DNA from: Acuticoccus sediminis
GTDB lineage: Bacteria; Pseudomonadota; Alphaproteobacteria; Rhizobiales; Amorphaceae
DNA length: 64,000 bases
Direction: 5' to 3'
Assembly: GCF_003258595.1 (NCBI RefSeq)
Contig: NZ_QHHQ01000003.1
Span: forward strand, 1 to 64,000
The notes beneath the pieces were generated by a model that made no database searches, was not told where the DNA came from, and saw only the letters and a list, made by a program, of their open reading frames with translations. This document shows positions 25,593 through 34,739 of this stretch, in pieces. Within the stretch, counting starts at the first letter, position 1, and the number at the start of each line of letters is the position of its first letter. Both the position numbers and the translations under genes were made by a program.

Positions 25593-26612
25593 ATGTTGGA
25601 ATTGTCCGTCACGACGGCGTGCGTCGTCTTTGCCGTTTCCGCTGCTGTCATTGCCGTCGCGGGTTCGTACCTTTCCAGGATCGCCGACAGACTGGCCGAC
25701 CGGACCCGCCTCGGGGAGGCCGTCGCCGGGGCGGTGCTCCTCGGCGCGACGACGTCGATCCCCGGCACGGTGACGTCGGTGGTGGCCGCCGCCGACGGCA
25801 ACGTCGACCTCGCCGCCTCGAACGCGCTGGGCGGGATTGCGGCGCAGACCGCCTTCCTCGCCATTGCGGACATGGTCTACCGCCGCGCCAACCTGGAGCA
25901 TGCCGCAGCTTCCGCCGCCAACCTCACACAGTCGACGCTCCTCATCCTGATGCTCGCGATCCCCCTCGTCGCCGTCCACACACCGGCGGTGACGGTGCTC
26001 GGCGTCCACCCGGCGACGGTGGTGCTGCTGTTCGCCTACGTCGCCGGCCTCAGGATGGCGGGGCGCGACCGGGACAATCCCATGTGGCAGCCGATCGTGA
26101 CGCGCCACACCCGGCGGGACGAGCCGGAGGACGACGGCGACCACCGCCCGCTCTGGCAGCTCTTCGCCGTCTTCGCGGCGCTGGCGGCGACGATCGGCGG
26201 CGCGGGGATGATGGTGGCGCGGACCGGCATCGTCATCGCCGAGCGGACGGGCCTCGGCGAGACGGTGGTGGGCACGCTGCTGACAGCGACCGCGACGTCG
26301 CTGCCCGAGCTCGTCACCACGGTCGCCGCGGTGCGCCAGGGGGCGCTGCAGCTCGCGGTCGGCGGGATCATCGGCGGCAACGTCTTCGACGTCCTGTTCC
26401 TGTCGGCGGCCGATGTCGCCTACCGCGACGGGTCGATCTACCACGCGATCGGCGCGGGGAGCCTCTTCTGGGCCATGGTGGGCCTGGTGATGACGGCGGT
26501 TCTGCTGCTCGGCCTCATCCGCCGGGAAGAGCACGGCGTGGCCAACATCGGCTTCGAGAGCGCGTTGCTGCTTTTGATCTATGCCGGGGCGGTGGCGCTC
26601 ATGGTACTGTAA
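25593..26612 (+). CDS. Cation/calcium exchanger family membrane protein
   Basis: This 339-residue integral membrane protein has about ten TM helices in two Na_Ca_ex halves separated by a charged loop (residues about 168-190, HTRRDEPEDDGDHR). The second alpha repeat is canonical: ATATSLPELVTTVAAVRQG then GGIIGGNVFDVLF. The first is altered: GATTSIPGTVTSVVAAADG has Gly where the family normally has Glu. The family exchanges Ca2+ or other cations for Na+ or H+. Loss of one conserved acidic residue may change ion specificity. The start gives a hydrophobic N-terminus MLELSVTTACVVFAVSAAVI. Confidence 0.85.
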   Translation: MLELSVTTACVVFAVSAAVIAVAGSYLSRIADRLADRTRLGEAVAGAVLLGATTSIPGTVTSVVAAADGNVDLAASNALGGIAAQTAFLAIADMVYRRANLEHAAASAANLTQSTLLILMLAIPLVAVHTPAVTVLGVHPATVVLLFAYVAGLRMAGRDRDNPMWQPIVTRHTRRDEPEDDGDHRPLWQLFAVFAALAATIGGAGMMVARTGIVIAERTGLGETVVGTLLTATATSLPELVTTVAAVRQGALQLAVGGIIGGNVFDVLFLSAADVAYRDGSIYHAIGAGSLFWAMVGLVMTAVLLLGLIRREEHGVANIGFESALLLLIYAGAVALMVL

Positions 26613-26653
26613 GCCACATCTTTGACATTAAGACGGCTTTAGAACTTGACCGC

Positions 26654-26684
26654 GTTCACGCTGTACGCTCACGGTGGCGTGAAC
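26654..26684. promoter_or_regulatory. Inverted repeat upstream of the SDR gene
   Basis: GTTCACGC (26654-26661) and GCGTGAAC (26677-26684) form an 8-15-8 inverted repeat. It lies in the 289-base gap before the SDR gene, just downstream of a TTGACA at 26622. It could be a regulator site or part of a leader hairpin. Nothing else recognisable was seen in the gap. Confidence 0.35.
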
Positions 26685-26901
26685 ATTCCGATGGAGACTC
26701 CGAGCCGGGTCATCGGCTCCGCCGGCGCAGGAGGTGCCGCCGCCCACGTCTCCGTTCCGGCCAACGATCTCCGTCTTTTGAACATGTGAGAGGAACTGTC
26801 GCCGTCGTGCTTGCCTATTCTTGCTATTCTCGGTTCGTTTCGGGCCACACCTCCATGGACATCTTTGCGCCGGGTCTGTCGGACCTTGTGGAGGCGACGG
26901 C

Positions 26902-27726
26902 ATGATCGGCAACGGGGCCCTGCACATCCGCCCGGGTGTGCTGCCGCGCACCGCGCTCGTGACCGGCGGGGCAGGGGTTCTCGGCTTCGCCGTCGCACGG
27001 CGGCTCGCCGCGGACGGCAACCGCGTCGCCATCATCGACATCGGCAAGGACACGCCCGAGCGCGCGGGCGAGCTGCCGGAGGGGATCGGCATCACCTGCG
27101 ACGTCGCCAACACGGTGGAGCTGGTCGACGCCTACCGCCGCGTGCGCGACGAGATGGGCCCGGTGGGGATCGTCGTCCACTGCGCCGGGATCGCGCCGAT
27201 CGCGCCGTTCCTCGACATGGACCTCGCCTCGTTCGCCAAGTCGTTCGAGGTCAACGTCGTGGGCGGGTTCACCGTCTTCCAGCTCGCCGCGCGCGACCTC
27301 GTCAACGAGGGCCTGTCGGGCCGCTTCATCATGATCGCGTCCATCGCCGGGATGCGCGCCGGGTTCGGCCGCACCGCGTACGGCACCTCCAAGGCCGCCG
27401 GCATCCACCTCATGAAGCAGCTCGCGCTGGAGCTTGGGCCGTACGGGATCACCGCCAACGCGGTCTCGCCCGGCCCGGTCGACACGCCGATGTCCCGCGA
27501 TTCCCACACCGCCGAGATGCGTGCCGACTATGCCCGCACGATCCCGATGGCGCGGTACGGGGAGGAGGACGAGACCGCCAACGCCGTATCGTTCTTCGCC
27601 AGCCCCGACGCCGGCTACGTCAGCGGGCAGACCCTGTCCGTCGACGGCGGCTATCTCGCCTCGGGCACCGGCGTTCCGATCGCCCAATCCGCCGCAGCGG
27701 TCCGCCGCGCGCCGCCCCGGACCTGA
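26902..27726 (+). CDS. Short-chain dehydrogenase/reductase (SDR family)
   Basis: This 274-residue NAD(P)-dependent oxidoreductase of the classical SDR type has the cofactor motif TGGAGVLGFAVARRLA, then VHCAGIAPIAPF and FEVNVVGGF. The catalytic Ser is in MIASIAGMRAG and the catalytic pair Y160/K164 in YGTSKAAG. The C-terminal segment SGQTLSVDGGYLASG is typical of 3-oxoacyl-ACP reductase-like members. The substrate cannot be assigned. GTGGAGG lies 9 bases before ATG 26902; an upstream in-frame ATG at 26821 is less likely. Confidence 0.9.
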   Translation: MIGNGALHIRPGVLPRTALVTGGAGVLGFAVARRLAADGNRVAIIDIGKDTPERAGELPEGIGITCDVANTVELVDAYRRVRDEMGPVGIVVHCAGIAPIAPFLDMDLASFAKSFEVNVVGGFTVFQLAARDLVNEGLSGRFIMIASIAGMRAGFGRTAYGTSKAAGIHLMKQLALELGPYGITANAVSPGPVDTPMSRDSHTAEMRADYARTIPMARYGEEDETANAVSFFASPDAGYVSGQTLSVDGGYLASGTGVPIAQSAAAVRRAPPRT

Positions 27727-27731
27727 CCGCA

Positions 27732-27752
27732 CCGGGGGCCGGCGACCCCCGG
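27732..27752 (+). terminator. Hairpin after the SDR gene
   Basis: CCGGGGG and CCCCCGG (7 bp) with a 7-nt loop lie a few bases after the SDR stop at 27726. There is no U-tract, so termination efficiency is uncertain. Confidence 0.4.
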
Positions 27753-27876
27753 GCCGCCACGGACGGGCCCCTCGCACCGGAGGGTGATGCCGGCGGGTGA
27801 GCCGGGCCGACGCAAGCCCGAGGTCTGCGAGCCTGCGTACCTTTCCCCGGACTGTTGAGCCACCGGGGCGGGTGAC

Positions 27877-30024
27877 ATGTTGAAGTACTTCAACGCGGCG
27901 CTGACGAAGCTGGGCCGTGCCCAGCCCTTCGATCACCTCGCCGGGATGGCTCAGCTCGCCCTCGATTCCGGTCCCGTCGCCCTCGTCGATCTCGCCCCCG
28001 CGCCGACGGTCATCGGCTGCAGCGACGATGCGGTGTCGATCTGCGAGCAGGTGGTGCGCATGGCGTGCGACGTCGACACGGTGGAGGTCGGCGACCTCGA
28101 TGGCGTCGGCCTGCCCCTCACCGGCGCCGCGCTGCCGTTCGAGCCGCCGTGGAACGCGGTCCTGGTGCTGCCCATGGTCGGCGGCGGGCGGCGCCTCGCC
28201 TTCCTCGTCTTCGTGCCGCCGTCGGGGCTGGAGGCGCGCCGGGTGGCGCATTTCGTGACGGCGGCCCGGCGCCAGGTGGCGGAGAACGCGCTGACCCAGC
28301 GCTACCGCTCCGACCTCAAGCGCTACATCATGATGTTCGACCACCTGGAGCGGACCGCCAACATCGGCGTCTGGGAGTGCGATCTCGTCTCCGGGGCGAT
28401 GTTCTGGTCGGACGAGATGTTCCGCATCCACGACCGCTCGCCGGGCGAGCCGATGCCCAGCGTCAGCGACGCGCTGAACTACTTCATCGCCCCCTACAAC
28501 AAGCAGCTCGAGAAGCTGCTCCTGTCGGCGGCCGTGACGTCCGACCCGCTCGACGTGACGATGCCGATCCGCACTGCCTCGGGCCGCAAGCGGACCGTGC
28601 GCGTCATCGCCCAGCGCCAGCACGCCGACGACGACGGGACGGACCGGCTCGCCGGTGTCCTGCAGGACGTCACCGCCGCGCACGAGGCCAACGAGCGGCT
28701 CTGGTGGACCGCGAACCACGACGCGCTGACGCGCCTTCCCAACCGGGCCCTGTTCGCCGACCGGTTCCGCACCGCGCTCGACCGGCGCCGGCGCACGAAG
28801 CACGACGTCTGCCTCGTGCTGGTGGACGTCGACGACTTCAAGCAGGTCAACGACACGCTGGGTCATGCCGCCGGCGACCGCCTCCTGTGCCTCGTCGCCG
28901 AGCGCCTCCGGAAGACGGTGCGCACCAACGACACCGTGGCGCGCACCGGCGGCGACGAGTTCTCCATCCTGCTGGAGGACCTCGAGTCACCCGGCGCGCT
29001 CGACGCGGTGCTGGAGCGGATCCGCTCCAACCTCGACATCCATCTCGGCTGGGACGAGCAGACGGTGCTGGTCAACCTCTCGGCCGGGGCGGCGGTGGCG
29101 CCGGAGCACGGCGACAACGAGCACGACCTGACGTGCGCGGCGGACCTCGCCCTCTACCGCATGAAGGAGCAGCGGCGGTCGGCCCTCGCGCTCTACGACC
29201 CGAGCTTCGGCCAGGCGCAGCAGGAGCGGGCGCAGCTCATGGTGGCGGCCCGCAAGGCCCTCCGGGACGGCGCGATCGTCCCGCACTATCAGCCGCAGGT
29301 CGACATCGCGAGCGGGCGCATCGTCGGGGTCGAGGCGCTGGCGCGGTGGATCGACGGGGACGAGGTGCGCACGGCGACGGAATTCTCCTGCGCCCTCGAC
29401 GACCACGAGCTCGGCGCCCAGATCGGCCTTGCGGTGGTGGACCGGGCGATCGTCGAGATCGCGCAGATCAACCGCGGCAGGGAGCGCAAGCTCGCCCTCG
29501 CCGTCAACGCGTCCGCCGGCGAGCTGCTGCGCGACAGCTTCCTGAAGCGGATCGGCAGCCGCGTCGAGGCGGTCGGCCGCGACGCCGCGCCGATCACCAT
29601 CGAGATCACGGAAGGCGTGGTCTTCGACGACCCGCACGGCCGCCTCGCGCAGGAGATCCACGAGGCCAACAGGAAGGGGATCAATTTCTCGCTGGACGAC
29701 TTCGGCTCGGGCGTCGCCTCGCTCCTGCACATCTCGACGTTGCCGATTTCCGAGCTGAAGGTCGACCGCCGGTTCGTCATCAACGTCGAGCACGACCTCG
29801 CCAAGCAGAAGGTGCTGCGCGGCATCATCGAGGTGGCGCGCACGCTCGGCCTGCGGCTCATCGTGGAGGGGGCGGAGACGGCGGAGCAGGTCCGTCTCAT
29901 CACCGAGCTCGGCGGCCGGTACATCCAGGGCCACTACTACTCCAGGGCGATCCCCTTCGAGGCGCTGCAGCGTCTGCTCGCCGAGGAGGACGCGGGGATG
30001 CCCCTCAGCGTGGCCGCCGGCTGA
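27877..30024 (+). CDS. PAS-GGDEF-EAL cyclic-di-GMP signalling protein
   Basis: This 715-residue cytosolic protein has an N-terminal region of about 155 residues with no recognised family, then a PAS domain (about 165-275). The GGDEF domain (about 280-440) keeps an intact active site, ARTGGDEFSILLED, and so can probably make c-di-GMP. The EAL domain (about 455-700) has EALARW, N in VNASAGE, E in IEITEGVV, the LDDFGSGVASL loop and LKVDRRFV, so phosphodiesterase activity is also plausible. Both activities look intact, so the net direction is presumably set by the sensor domains. No TM segment is seen. Confidence 0.93.
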   Translation: MLKYFNAALTKLGRAQPFDHLAGMAQLALDSGPVALVDLAPAPTVIGCSDDAVSICEQVVRMACDVDTVEVGDLDGVGLPLTGAALPFEPPWNAVLVLPMVGGGRRLAFLVFVPPSGLEARRVAHFVTAARRQVAENALTQRYRSDLKRYIMMFDHLERTANIGVWECDLVSGAMFWSDEMFRIHDRSPGEPMPSVSDALNYFIAPYNKQLEKLLLSAAVTSDPLDVTMPIRTASGRKRTVRVIAQRQHADDDGTDRLAGVLQDVTAAHEANERLWWTANHDALTRLPNRALFADRFRTALDRRRRTKHDVCLVLVDVDDFKQVNDTLGHAAGDRLLCLVAERLRKTVRTNDTVARTGGDEFSILLEDLESPGALDAVLERIRSNLDIHLGWDEQTVLVNLSAGAAVAPEHGDNEHDLTCAADLALYRMKEQRRSALALYDPSFGQAQQERAQLMVAARKALRDGAIVPHYQPQVDIASGRIVGVEALARWIDGDEVRTATEFSCALDDHELGAQIGLAVVDRAIVEIAQINRGRERKLALAVNASAGELLRDSFLKRIGSRVEAVGRDAAPITIEITEGVVFDDPHGRLAQEIHEANRKGINFSLDDFGSGVASLLHISTLPISELKVDRRFVINVEHDLAKQKVLRGIIEVARTLGLRLIVEGAETAEQVRLITELGGRYIQGHYYSRAIPFEALQRLLAEEDAGMPLSVAAG

Positions 30025-30158
30025 GCGCCAGGCCGCCGACGGAAAGGTTCGCCGTCCGAACGGGACGCCGGGCGTCCGGGGCGGCGAGACCTCGCAACTG
30101 CGGCGGGTCTTCGGTTAGTGTGCCGCCGAGCCGGCACGTTCGCCGGACGGAGCACGCC

Positions 30159-30770
30159 ATGGACGAAATCGACCTCGACGCCCGTCACGCGGAAAAGATG
30201 CGCAAGAAGAAGGAAGCGCGCGACAAGATCCTCGCCTCCAAGACGATCGAGAAGGGTCTCCTCATCGTCCACACCGGCAAGGGCAAGGGGAAGTCGACCG
30301 CGGCGTTCGGGATGGTCATGCGGGGCGTCGGCCACGGCATGAAGGTGGGCGTCGTCCAGTTCATCAAGGGCCGCATCGAGACCGGCGAGAAGGCCGTGCT
30401 CGACCGCTTCGCCGACCTCGTCACCGTCAGGCGCATGGGCGAGGGGTTCACCTGGGAGACGCAGGACCGCCAGCGCGACATCGCCGCGGCGAAGGCCGCG
30501 TGGGAGATCGCCAAGGAGATGATCACGTCCGGCGAGTTCCGCATGGTGCTGCTGGACGAGCTGAATATCGTCCTGCGCTACGACTACATCGACCTCGCCG
30601 AGGTCGTGGCGTTCCTGCGGGACGAGAAGCCGGACGACGTCCACGTCATCATCACCGGCCGCAACGCGAAGGACGAGCTGATCGAGATCGCCGACCTCGT
30701 CACCGAGATGACGCAGGTGAAGCACCCCTTCCGGTCCGGCGTGAAGCCGCAACAGGGGATCGAGTTCTAG
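30159..30770 (+). CDS. cobO: Cob(I)yrinic acid a,c-diamide adenosyltransferase
   Basis: This 203-residue CobO/BtuR-type enzyme transfers the adenosyl group of ATP to the cobalt of corrinoids. It has a Walker A segment [19 protein letters not shown], then [28 protein letters not shown] and [20 protein letters not shown], and ends [14 protein letters not shown] like its relatives. It belongs with cobQ, cobD and cobC encoded in the next 4 kb. No cobalamin riboswitch pattern was recognised in the 134 bases upstream. The start at 30159 removes a long upstream extension read through the GGDEF-EAL gene in another frame. Confidence 0.95.
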   Translation: MDEIDLDARHAEKMRKKKEARDKILASKTIEKGLLIVHTGKGKGKSTAAFGMVMRGVGHGMKVGVVQFIKGRIETGEKAVLDRFADLVTVRRMGEGFTWETQDRQRDIAAAKAAWEIAKEMITSGEFRMVLLDELNIVLRYDYIDLAEVVAFLRDEKPDDVHVIITGRNAKDELIEIADLVTEMTQVKHPFRSGVKPQQGIEF

Positions 30771-30954
30771 CGCGAGCGTGCCGCTCCGGGCGATTCGAGC
30801 GCGGGCATCGGCCGCACGAGGGTCTGTGCCGCACGCCGGGTTCGTCCGGCCGCGCGGGCAGCAGCGTGGGTCGGGGGTCGTCGGGGACGGCCGCGCCATC
30901 GGCGATTGCGACGACGGGACGGTCTCACGCGGCCCCGATCACCCGTTCAGACGG

Positions 30955-31209
30955 TCAGGGGCACTGCACCGGCTGGTTGTACTGGTTCACGCAGCGGGGC
31001 GTCGTCGCCGCGCCGAGCACGGCACCGCCCGCGCCGCCGATCACCGAACCGGCGACCACGCCACCGGCGCTCGCACCGGTCAGCGCCGCGACGCCCGCAC
31101 CGGTCGCCGCGCCGAGAGCGCCGCCCACCAGCGCACGGTCACCCGTGTTGTTGGCATTGCACCCTGCCAGGCCGGCGGCCAGGGCCACCGCAATAAGGAT
31201 CTTTTTCAT
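30955..31209 (-). CDS. Small glycine-zipper lipoprotein
   Basis: This 84-residue lipoprotein has signal [17 protein letters not shown] with lipobox LAGC, giving a lipidated Cys after cleavage. A glycine/alanine-rich zipper follows ([20 protein letters not shown], then [18 protein letters not shown]), resembling outer-membrane glycine-zipper proteins such as SlyB or OmpA-like lipoproteins. The C-terminal [13 protein letters not shown] has two cysteines. It probably sits in the outer membrane with the zipper packing in the bilayer. GGAGTGGAG immediately precedes the start. It lies inside the cobalamin gene cluster on the opposite strand, with no obvious functional link. Confidence 0.85.
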   Translation of the reverse strand: MKKILIAVALAAGLAGCNANNTGDRALVGGALGAATGAGVAALTGASAGGVVAGSVIGGAGGAVLGAATTPRCVNQYNQPVQCP

Positions 31210-31287
31210 GCTCCACTCCAAGCTGATCCGCCAGAATCCGAACGCCTTGCGGCACTCTCGAGTAATGTGCCGACGGATGAATGGGAA

Positions 31288-32784
31288 ATGAAGCAAGCTG
31301 CAGGAAGGCAAGGCCCCACTCCTGCCATCATGATCCAGGGCACGGGCTCGGATGTCGGCAAATCGCTGCTGGTCGCGGGTCTGTGCCGCCATCTCAAACG
31401 GCAGGGCCTGATCGCTAAGCCCTTCAAATCACAGAACATGTCCAACAATGCCGCGGCCACGCCGGACGGCGGCGAGATCGGCCGGGCGCAAATGTTGCAG
31501 GCGCGGGCGGCCGGAATCGAGCCTTCAGTTCATCTTAACCCTGTGCTCTTGAAGCCACAGTCCGAAACAGGGGCCCAGGTGATCGTGCAGGGCCGGCTGA
31601 TGCAAAGCACATCAGCGGCGAATTATGCGTCGGTCAAAGAAAAGCTTATGCCTGCCGTGCGCGAAAGCTTCGCGCGCATTGCCGATGACGCCGATATCGT
31701 CATCGTCGAGGGCGCCGGCAGTCCCGCCGAGATTAACCTGCGGGCGAATGACATCGCCAACATGGGGTTCGCGAGGGCGGAGAACGTGCCCGTCGTGCTG
31801 GCGGCGGACATCGCGCGGGGCGGGGTGATCGCCAACCTCGTCGGCACCGCGGCGGTGCTCGACCCGGCGGACCGGGCGATGGTGGCGGGCTATATCGTCA
31901 ACAAGTTCAGGGGCGACGTGCGCCTCTTCGACGGCGGGGTGGTGGCGATTACCGAGCGGACGGGCTGGCGCTCCTTCGGCGTCGTGCCATGGTTCGCGGA
32001 CGCCGACCGGCTGCCGGCCGAGGACACGCTCGGCCTGCCGACCGCCGCGCCGCGCGCGGGCCTCCGCGTGGTGATGCCGCGCACGCCGCATATTTCCAAC
32101 TTCGACGATTGCGACCCGCTGCGGCTGGAGCCGGGCGTCTCCTTCACGCTCGCCTCCCTCGCCGAGCCGATGCCGGAGGCGGACCTCGTCGTGCTGCCGG
32201 GCTCGAAGTCGACCATCGCCGACGCGAAGGCGCTGGTCGCGGCGGGCTGGCACATCGACCTCGCGGCGCACGTCCGCCGCGGCGGGGCGGTGATCGGCCT
32301 GTGCGGCGGCTACCAGATCCTGGGCCGTGGCATCCGCGATCCGGCGGGCCACGAGGGGGCGCCGGGCGAGACGCCGGGGCTTGGGCTCCTCGACGTCGAG
32401 ACGGAGATCAGGGCGCCCAAGGTGACGCGGCAGAGCGAGGGGGTCTGCGCCCTGCCGGGCCTCGAGGACGTGCCGGTGCGCGGCTACCAGATCCACATGG
32501 GCCGCACCGTCGGTCCCGACTGCGCGCGCCCGGTGGTGCGGCTCCCGGAGGGCGACGACGGGGCCTCGTCCGCCGACGGCCGGGTGATCGGCGCCTACCT
32601 GCACGGCCTTTTCGGCAGCGATGATTTCCGTCGGGCGGTGCTGGGCAGGTTCGGCGTCGCGTCCTCGCTCGCCTACGAGGAGGGGATCGATCGCACGCTC
32701 GACGCGCTCGCCGACCATGTGGCGGCGGCGGTGGACGTCGAGGCGCTGCTTGCCGTCGCCCGGCGGCGGGGATCAGAGGGCTAG
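31288..32784 (+). CDS. cobQ: Cobyric acid synthase
   Basis: This 498-residue glutamine-dependent amidotransferase amidates adenosylcobyrinic acid a,c-diamide to cobyric acid. The N-terminal ATP-binding domain has [19 protein letters not shown] and [20 protein letters not shown]. The C-terminal class I glutaminase-like domain has the nucleophile in [19 protein letters not shown] and the final [10 protein letters not shown]. The start at ATG 31288 gives a normal length. The first 460 bases use visibly fewer G/C third positions (CTT, TCA, AAA, AAT, GCA) than the remainder. The last 12 bases overlap cobD, which is read from the opposite strand. Confidence 0.96.
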   Translation: MKQAAGRQGPTPAIMIQGTGSDVGKSLLVAGLCRHLKRQGLIAKPFKSQNMSNNAAATPDGGEIGRAQMLQARAAGIEPSVHLNPVLLKPQSETGAQVIVQGRLMQSTSAANYASVKEKLMPAVRESFARIADDADIVIVEGAGSPAEINLRANDIANMGFARAENVPVVLAADIARGGVIANLVGTAAVLDPADRAMVAGYIVNKFRGDVRLFDGGVVAITERTGWRSFGVVPWFADADRLPAEDTLGLPTAAPRAGLRVVMPRTPHISNFDDCDPLRLEPGVSFTLASLAEPMPEADLVVLPGSKSTIADAKALVAAGWHIDLAAHVRRGGAVIGLCGGYQILGRGIRDPAGHEGAPGETPGLGLLDVETEIRAPKVTRQSEGVCALPGLEDVPVRGYQIHMGRTVGPDCARPVVRLPEGDDGASSADGRVIGAYLHGLFGSDDFRRAVLGRFGVASSLAYEEGIDRTLDALADHVAAAVDVEALLAVARRRGSEG

Positions 32785-33687
32785 GGCGAGGAGAGCGTAC
32801 ACCGCGCCGTGGATCAGCGCGGCGCGGCCGATGATCTCGACGCCGCGGCGGATGTCGCCGCGCCGCGCCTCGCGCCCTCCCGCGTTGAGTCGCACGCCGT
32901 CGACGCTGCGCACGCCGTACTGCCTCGGGCCGCCGAGCTCGACGCCCGTCGCCACCGCGAGCGCCGCCTCCGGCCAGCCGGCGTTGGGCGAGACGTGCGC
33001 CCGCGCGCCGGCCGTCACCGTCTCCCAGCGGCGGAACACACGCGGATGGGCGAGCGCCACCGTCACCGCGGCGAGGCGCGCGGGGATGAAGTTGACGGCG
33101 TCGTCGGTGCGGGCGGCGGCCCAGCCGAACGCCTCGTAACGGGGCGTGCGATGCCCGATCATCGAGTCGGCCGTGTTGATCGCCTTGTAGATGACGATGC
33201 CGGGGAGCCCGGCGACCGCGAACCAGAAGGCCGGGGCGACGACCCCGTCCGACCAGTTCTCGCCCAGCGATTCCAGCGCGGCGCGCGAGACGGCGCCCTC
33301 GTCCATCGCGCTGGTGTCGCGCCCGACGATCATCCCGACGGCCCGCCGGGCGTCGCTCAGCCCGTCGGCGCGGACGACGGCCCTCACGTGCTGGACCAGG
33401 CTGCGGTAGGCGATCAGCGTCGACCCGAGCGCCGCCTCGATGAGGAGACCGATCGGCCCGTCGGCGATCAGCGCGTCGATCACCACCGCGACCCCGCCGA
33501 ACACCGTGACGAGCACGAGGAGGGCGAAGACACCGTCCGCGCGCCGCCCGCGGTTGAGGCGGCCGTCCAGCCGGTCGATGAGGTTGCCCATCCAGGTGAC
33601 GGGGTGGCCGACGCGCGACCAGGCCCAGCCCGGCTCGCCGAGGATGGCGTCGAACGCGAGCGCGAAGGGGACGGGGCCGAAGCTCAT
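32773..33687 (-). CDS. cobD: Adenosylcobinamide-phosphate synthase (CobD/CbiB)
   Basis: This 304-residue membrane enzyme joins the aminopropanol (or its phosphate) arm to cobyric acid. Family blocks are [20 protein letters not shown] followed by [49 protein letters not shown] and [20 protein letters not shown]. It has several TM helices. The start overlaps the stop of cobC by 4 bases (ATGA). The 3' end overlaps cobQ by 12 bases in convergent orientation. Confidence 0.95.
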   Translation of the reverse strand: MSFGPVPFALAFDAILGEPGWAWSRVGHPVTWMGNLIDRLDGRLNRGRRADGVFALLVLVTVFGGVAVVIDALIADGPIGLLIEAALGSTLIAYRSLVQHVRAVVRADGLSDARRAVGMIVGRDTSAMDEGAVSRAALESLGENWSDGVVAPAFWFAVAGLPGIVIYKAINTADSMIGHRTPRYEAFGWAAARTDDAVNFIPARLAAVTVALAHPRVFRRWETVTAGARAHVSPNAGWPEAALAVATGVELGGPRQYGVRSVDGVRLNAGGREARRGDIRRGVEIIGRAALIHGAVYALLALAL

Positions 33688-34691
33688 GACGGGGTCCGGG
33701 TGGCGATGGATGCGTGCGTGACGGCTTCGAGGGCGGCGGCGAGACGGGGCAGCGCGGCGCCGGGGAGGCCGATGCGCAGCCAGCGCGGCGCGTGCTCGAA
33801 GCGGCGCGTCCAGATGCCGTGGCGGGCGAGCGCGCGGTGGAGGCCGGCGGCGTCACGGCATTCGACGAGGCGGAAGAGGTCGGTGCCGCCGATGACGGTG
33901 AGGCCCGCCGCGCCCAGCACCGCATCCAGCGCGGCCCGTTCGTCGGCGAGCTGGCGGCGCATGGTGGCGATCCACGCGGCGTCGGCCAGCGCGGCGGCGC
34001 CGATCTCGATCGCCGGCCCGCTGACGGCCCAGGAGCCGAGGGCTGCCGACAGGCGGCCCATGACGTCCGGCGCGCCGATGGCGAAGCCGAGCCGTACGCC
34101 CGGGAGGCCGAAGAACTTGCCGAAGCTCTTCAGCACCAGGGTCCCGGGCGCGCCTGCGATCGACGCCTCGGGGGCGAGGTCGCCGAACGCCTCGTCGACG
34201 ATCAGCGCCACGCCGTCCGGGGCGTCACGCGTGGCGGCTGCCCGAAGCGTACCGGGGGCGTGGACGCGCCCGGTCGGATTGTTGGGGTTCACCACGACGG
34301 CGAGGCCCTCCGCCGGCAGCTCGTCCGCCTCGGCGGTCGCGGCGTGCGGGTGCCAGGCGGCGGCGTGCTCGGCATACGTCGGGCCGACGACGGTGACGCG
34401 TTCGGCGGGGACGAGGCGCGGCAGCCACTGGATGATGGCCTGCGTTCCGGGCGCTGCGACGATCCCCGCGCCGGGCGGCACGGCGTAGGCGGTGCGGGCG
34501 GCGGCGAGGAGGGCGTTGAGGCGACTGCGTTGCGGCAGCCGCGTCAGCGCCTCGGGCGGGATCGCGGCAGGGTAGGCGTGCGGGTTGATCCCGGTGGAAA
34601 GGTCGAGCCAGCCGTCCTCGGGAGGCGCGGCGAGGCGGGCGGCATCGGCGAGGTCACCGCCATGAGGCACCGCGCTCACGGTCGGCGACAC
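33684..34691 (-). CDS. cobC: L-threonine-O-3-phosphate decarboxylase (CobC-like)
   Basis: This 335-residue fold-type I PLP enzyme supplies the (R)-1-aminopropan-2-ol phosphate arm of cobalamin. It has the N-terminal HGGDLADAARLAAPPEDGWL followed by DLSTGINPHAYP, the NPNNPTGRVH segment and VDEAFGDLAPEAS. The PLP lysine is in VLKSFGKFFGLPGVRLGFA. The product precedes CobD in the same operon, with a 4-base overlap. The start is a GTG, either 34691 or 34679; the former is listed. The gene also resembles histidinol-phosphate aminotransferases, but context and the N-terminal HGG motif favour CobC. Confidence 0.92.
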   Translation of the reverse strand: MSPTVSAVPHGGDLADAARLAAPPEDGWLDLSTGINPHAYPAAIPPEALTRLPQRSRLNALLAAARTAYAVPPGAGIVAAPGTQAIIQWLPRLVPAERVTVVGPTYAEHAAAWHPHAATAEADELPAEGLAVVVNPNNPTGRVHAPGTLRAAATRDAPDGVALIVDEAFGDLAPEASIAGAPGTLVLKSFGKFFGLPGVRLGFAIGAPDVMGRLSAALGSWAVSGPAIEIGAAALADAAWIATMRRQLADERAALDAVLGAAGLTVIGGTDLFRLVECRDAAGLHRALARHGIWTRRFEHAPRWLRIGLPGAALPRLAAALEAVTHASIATRTPS

Positions 34692-34713
34692 GAATCGCTG
34701 CGTCGCCGCGGCA

Positions 34714-34728
34714 GGGGGCGGAGCCCCC
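34714..34728 (-). terminator. Small G/C hairpin between the membrane protein gene and cobC
   Basis: GGGGGC and GCCCCC (6 bp) with a 3-nt loop lie in the 48-base gap between two genes on the same strand. It may weaken read-through into cobC or act as an attenuator; there is no U-tract. Confidence 0.35.
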
Positions 34729-34739
34729 CGGCACAGGGA

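Noticed and set aside
26824-28866. 680-codon minus-strand frame across the SDR and GGDEF-EAL genes
   Set aside because: It covers two unrelated sense genes with clear domains and has the low-complexity composition of G/C-biased antisense frames.
30025-31287. Possible cobalamin riboswitch near the cob genes
   Set aside because: The conserved B12-box and surrounding segments were not recognised in the leaders of cobO or cobQ.
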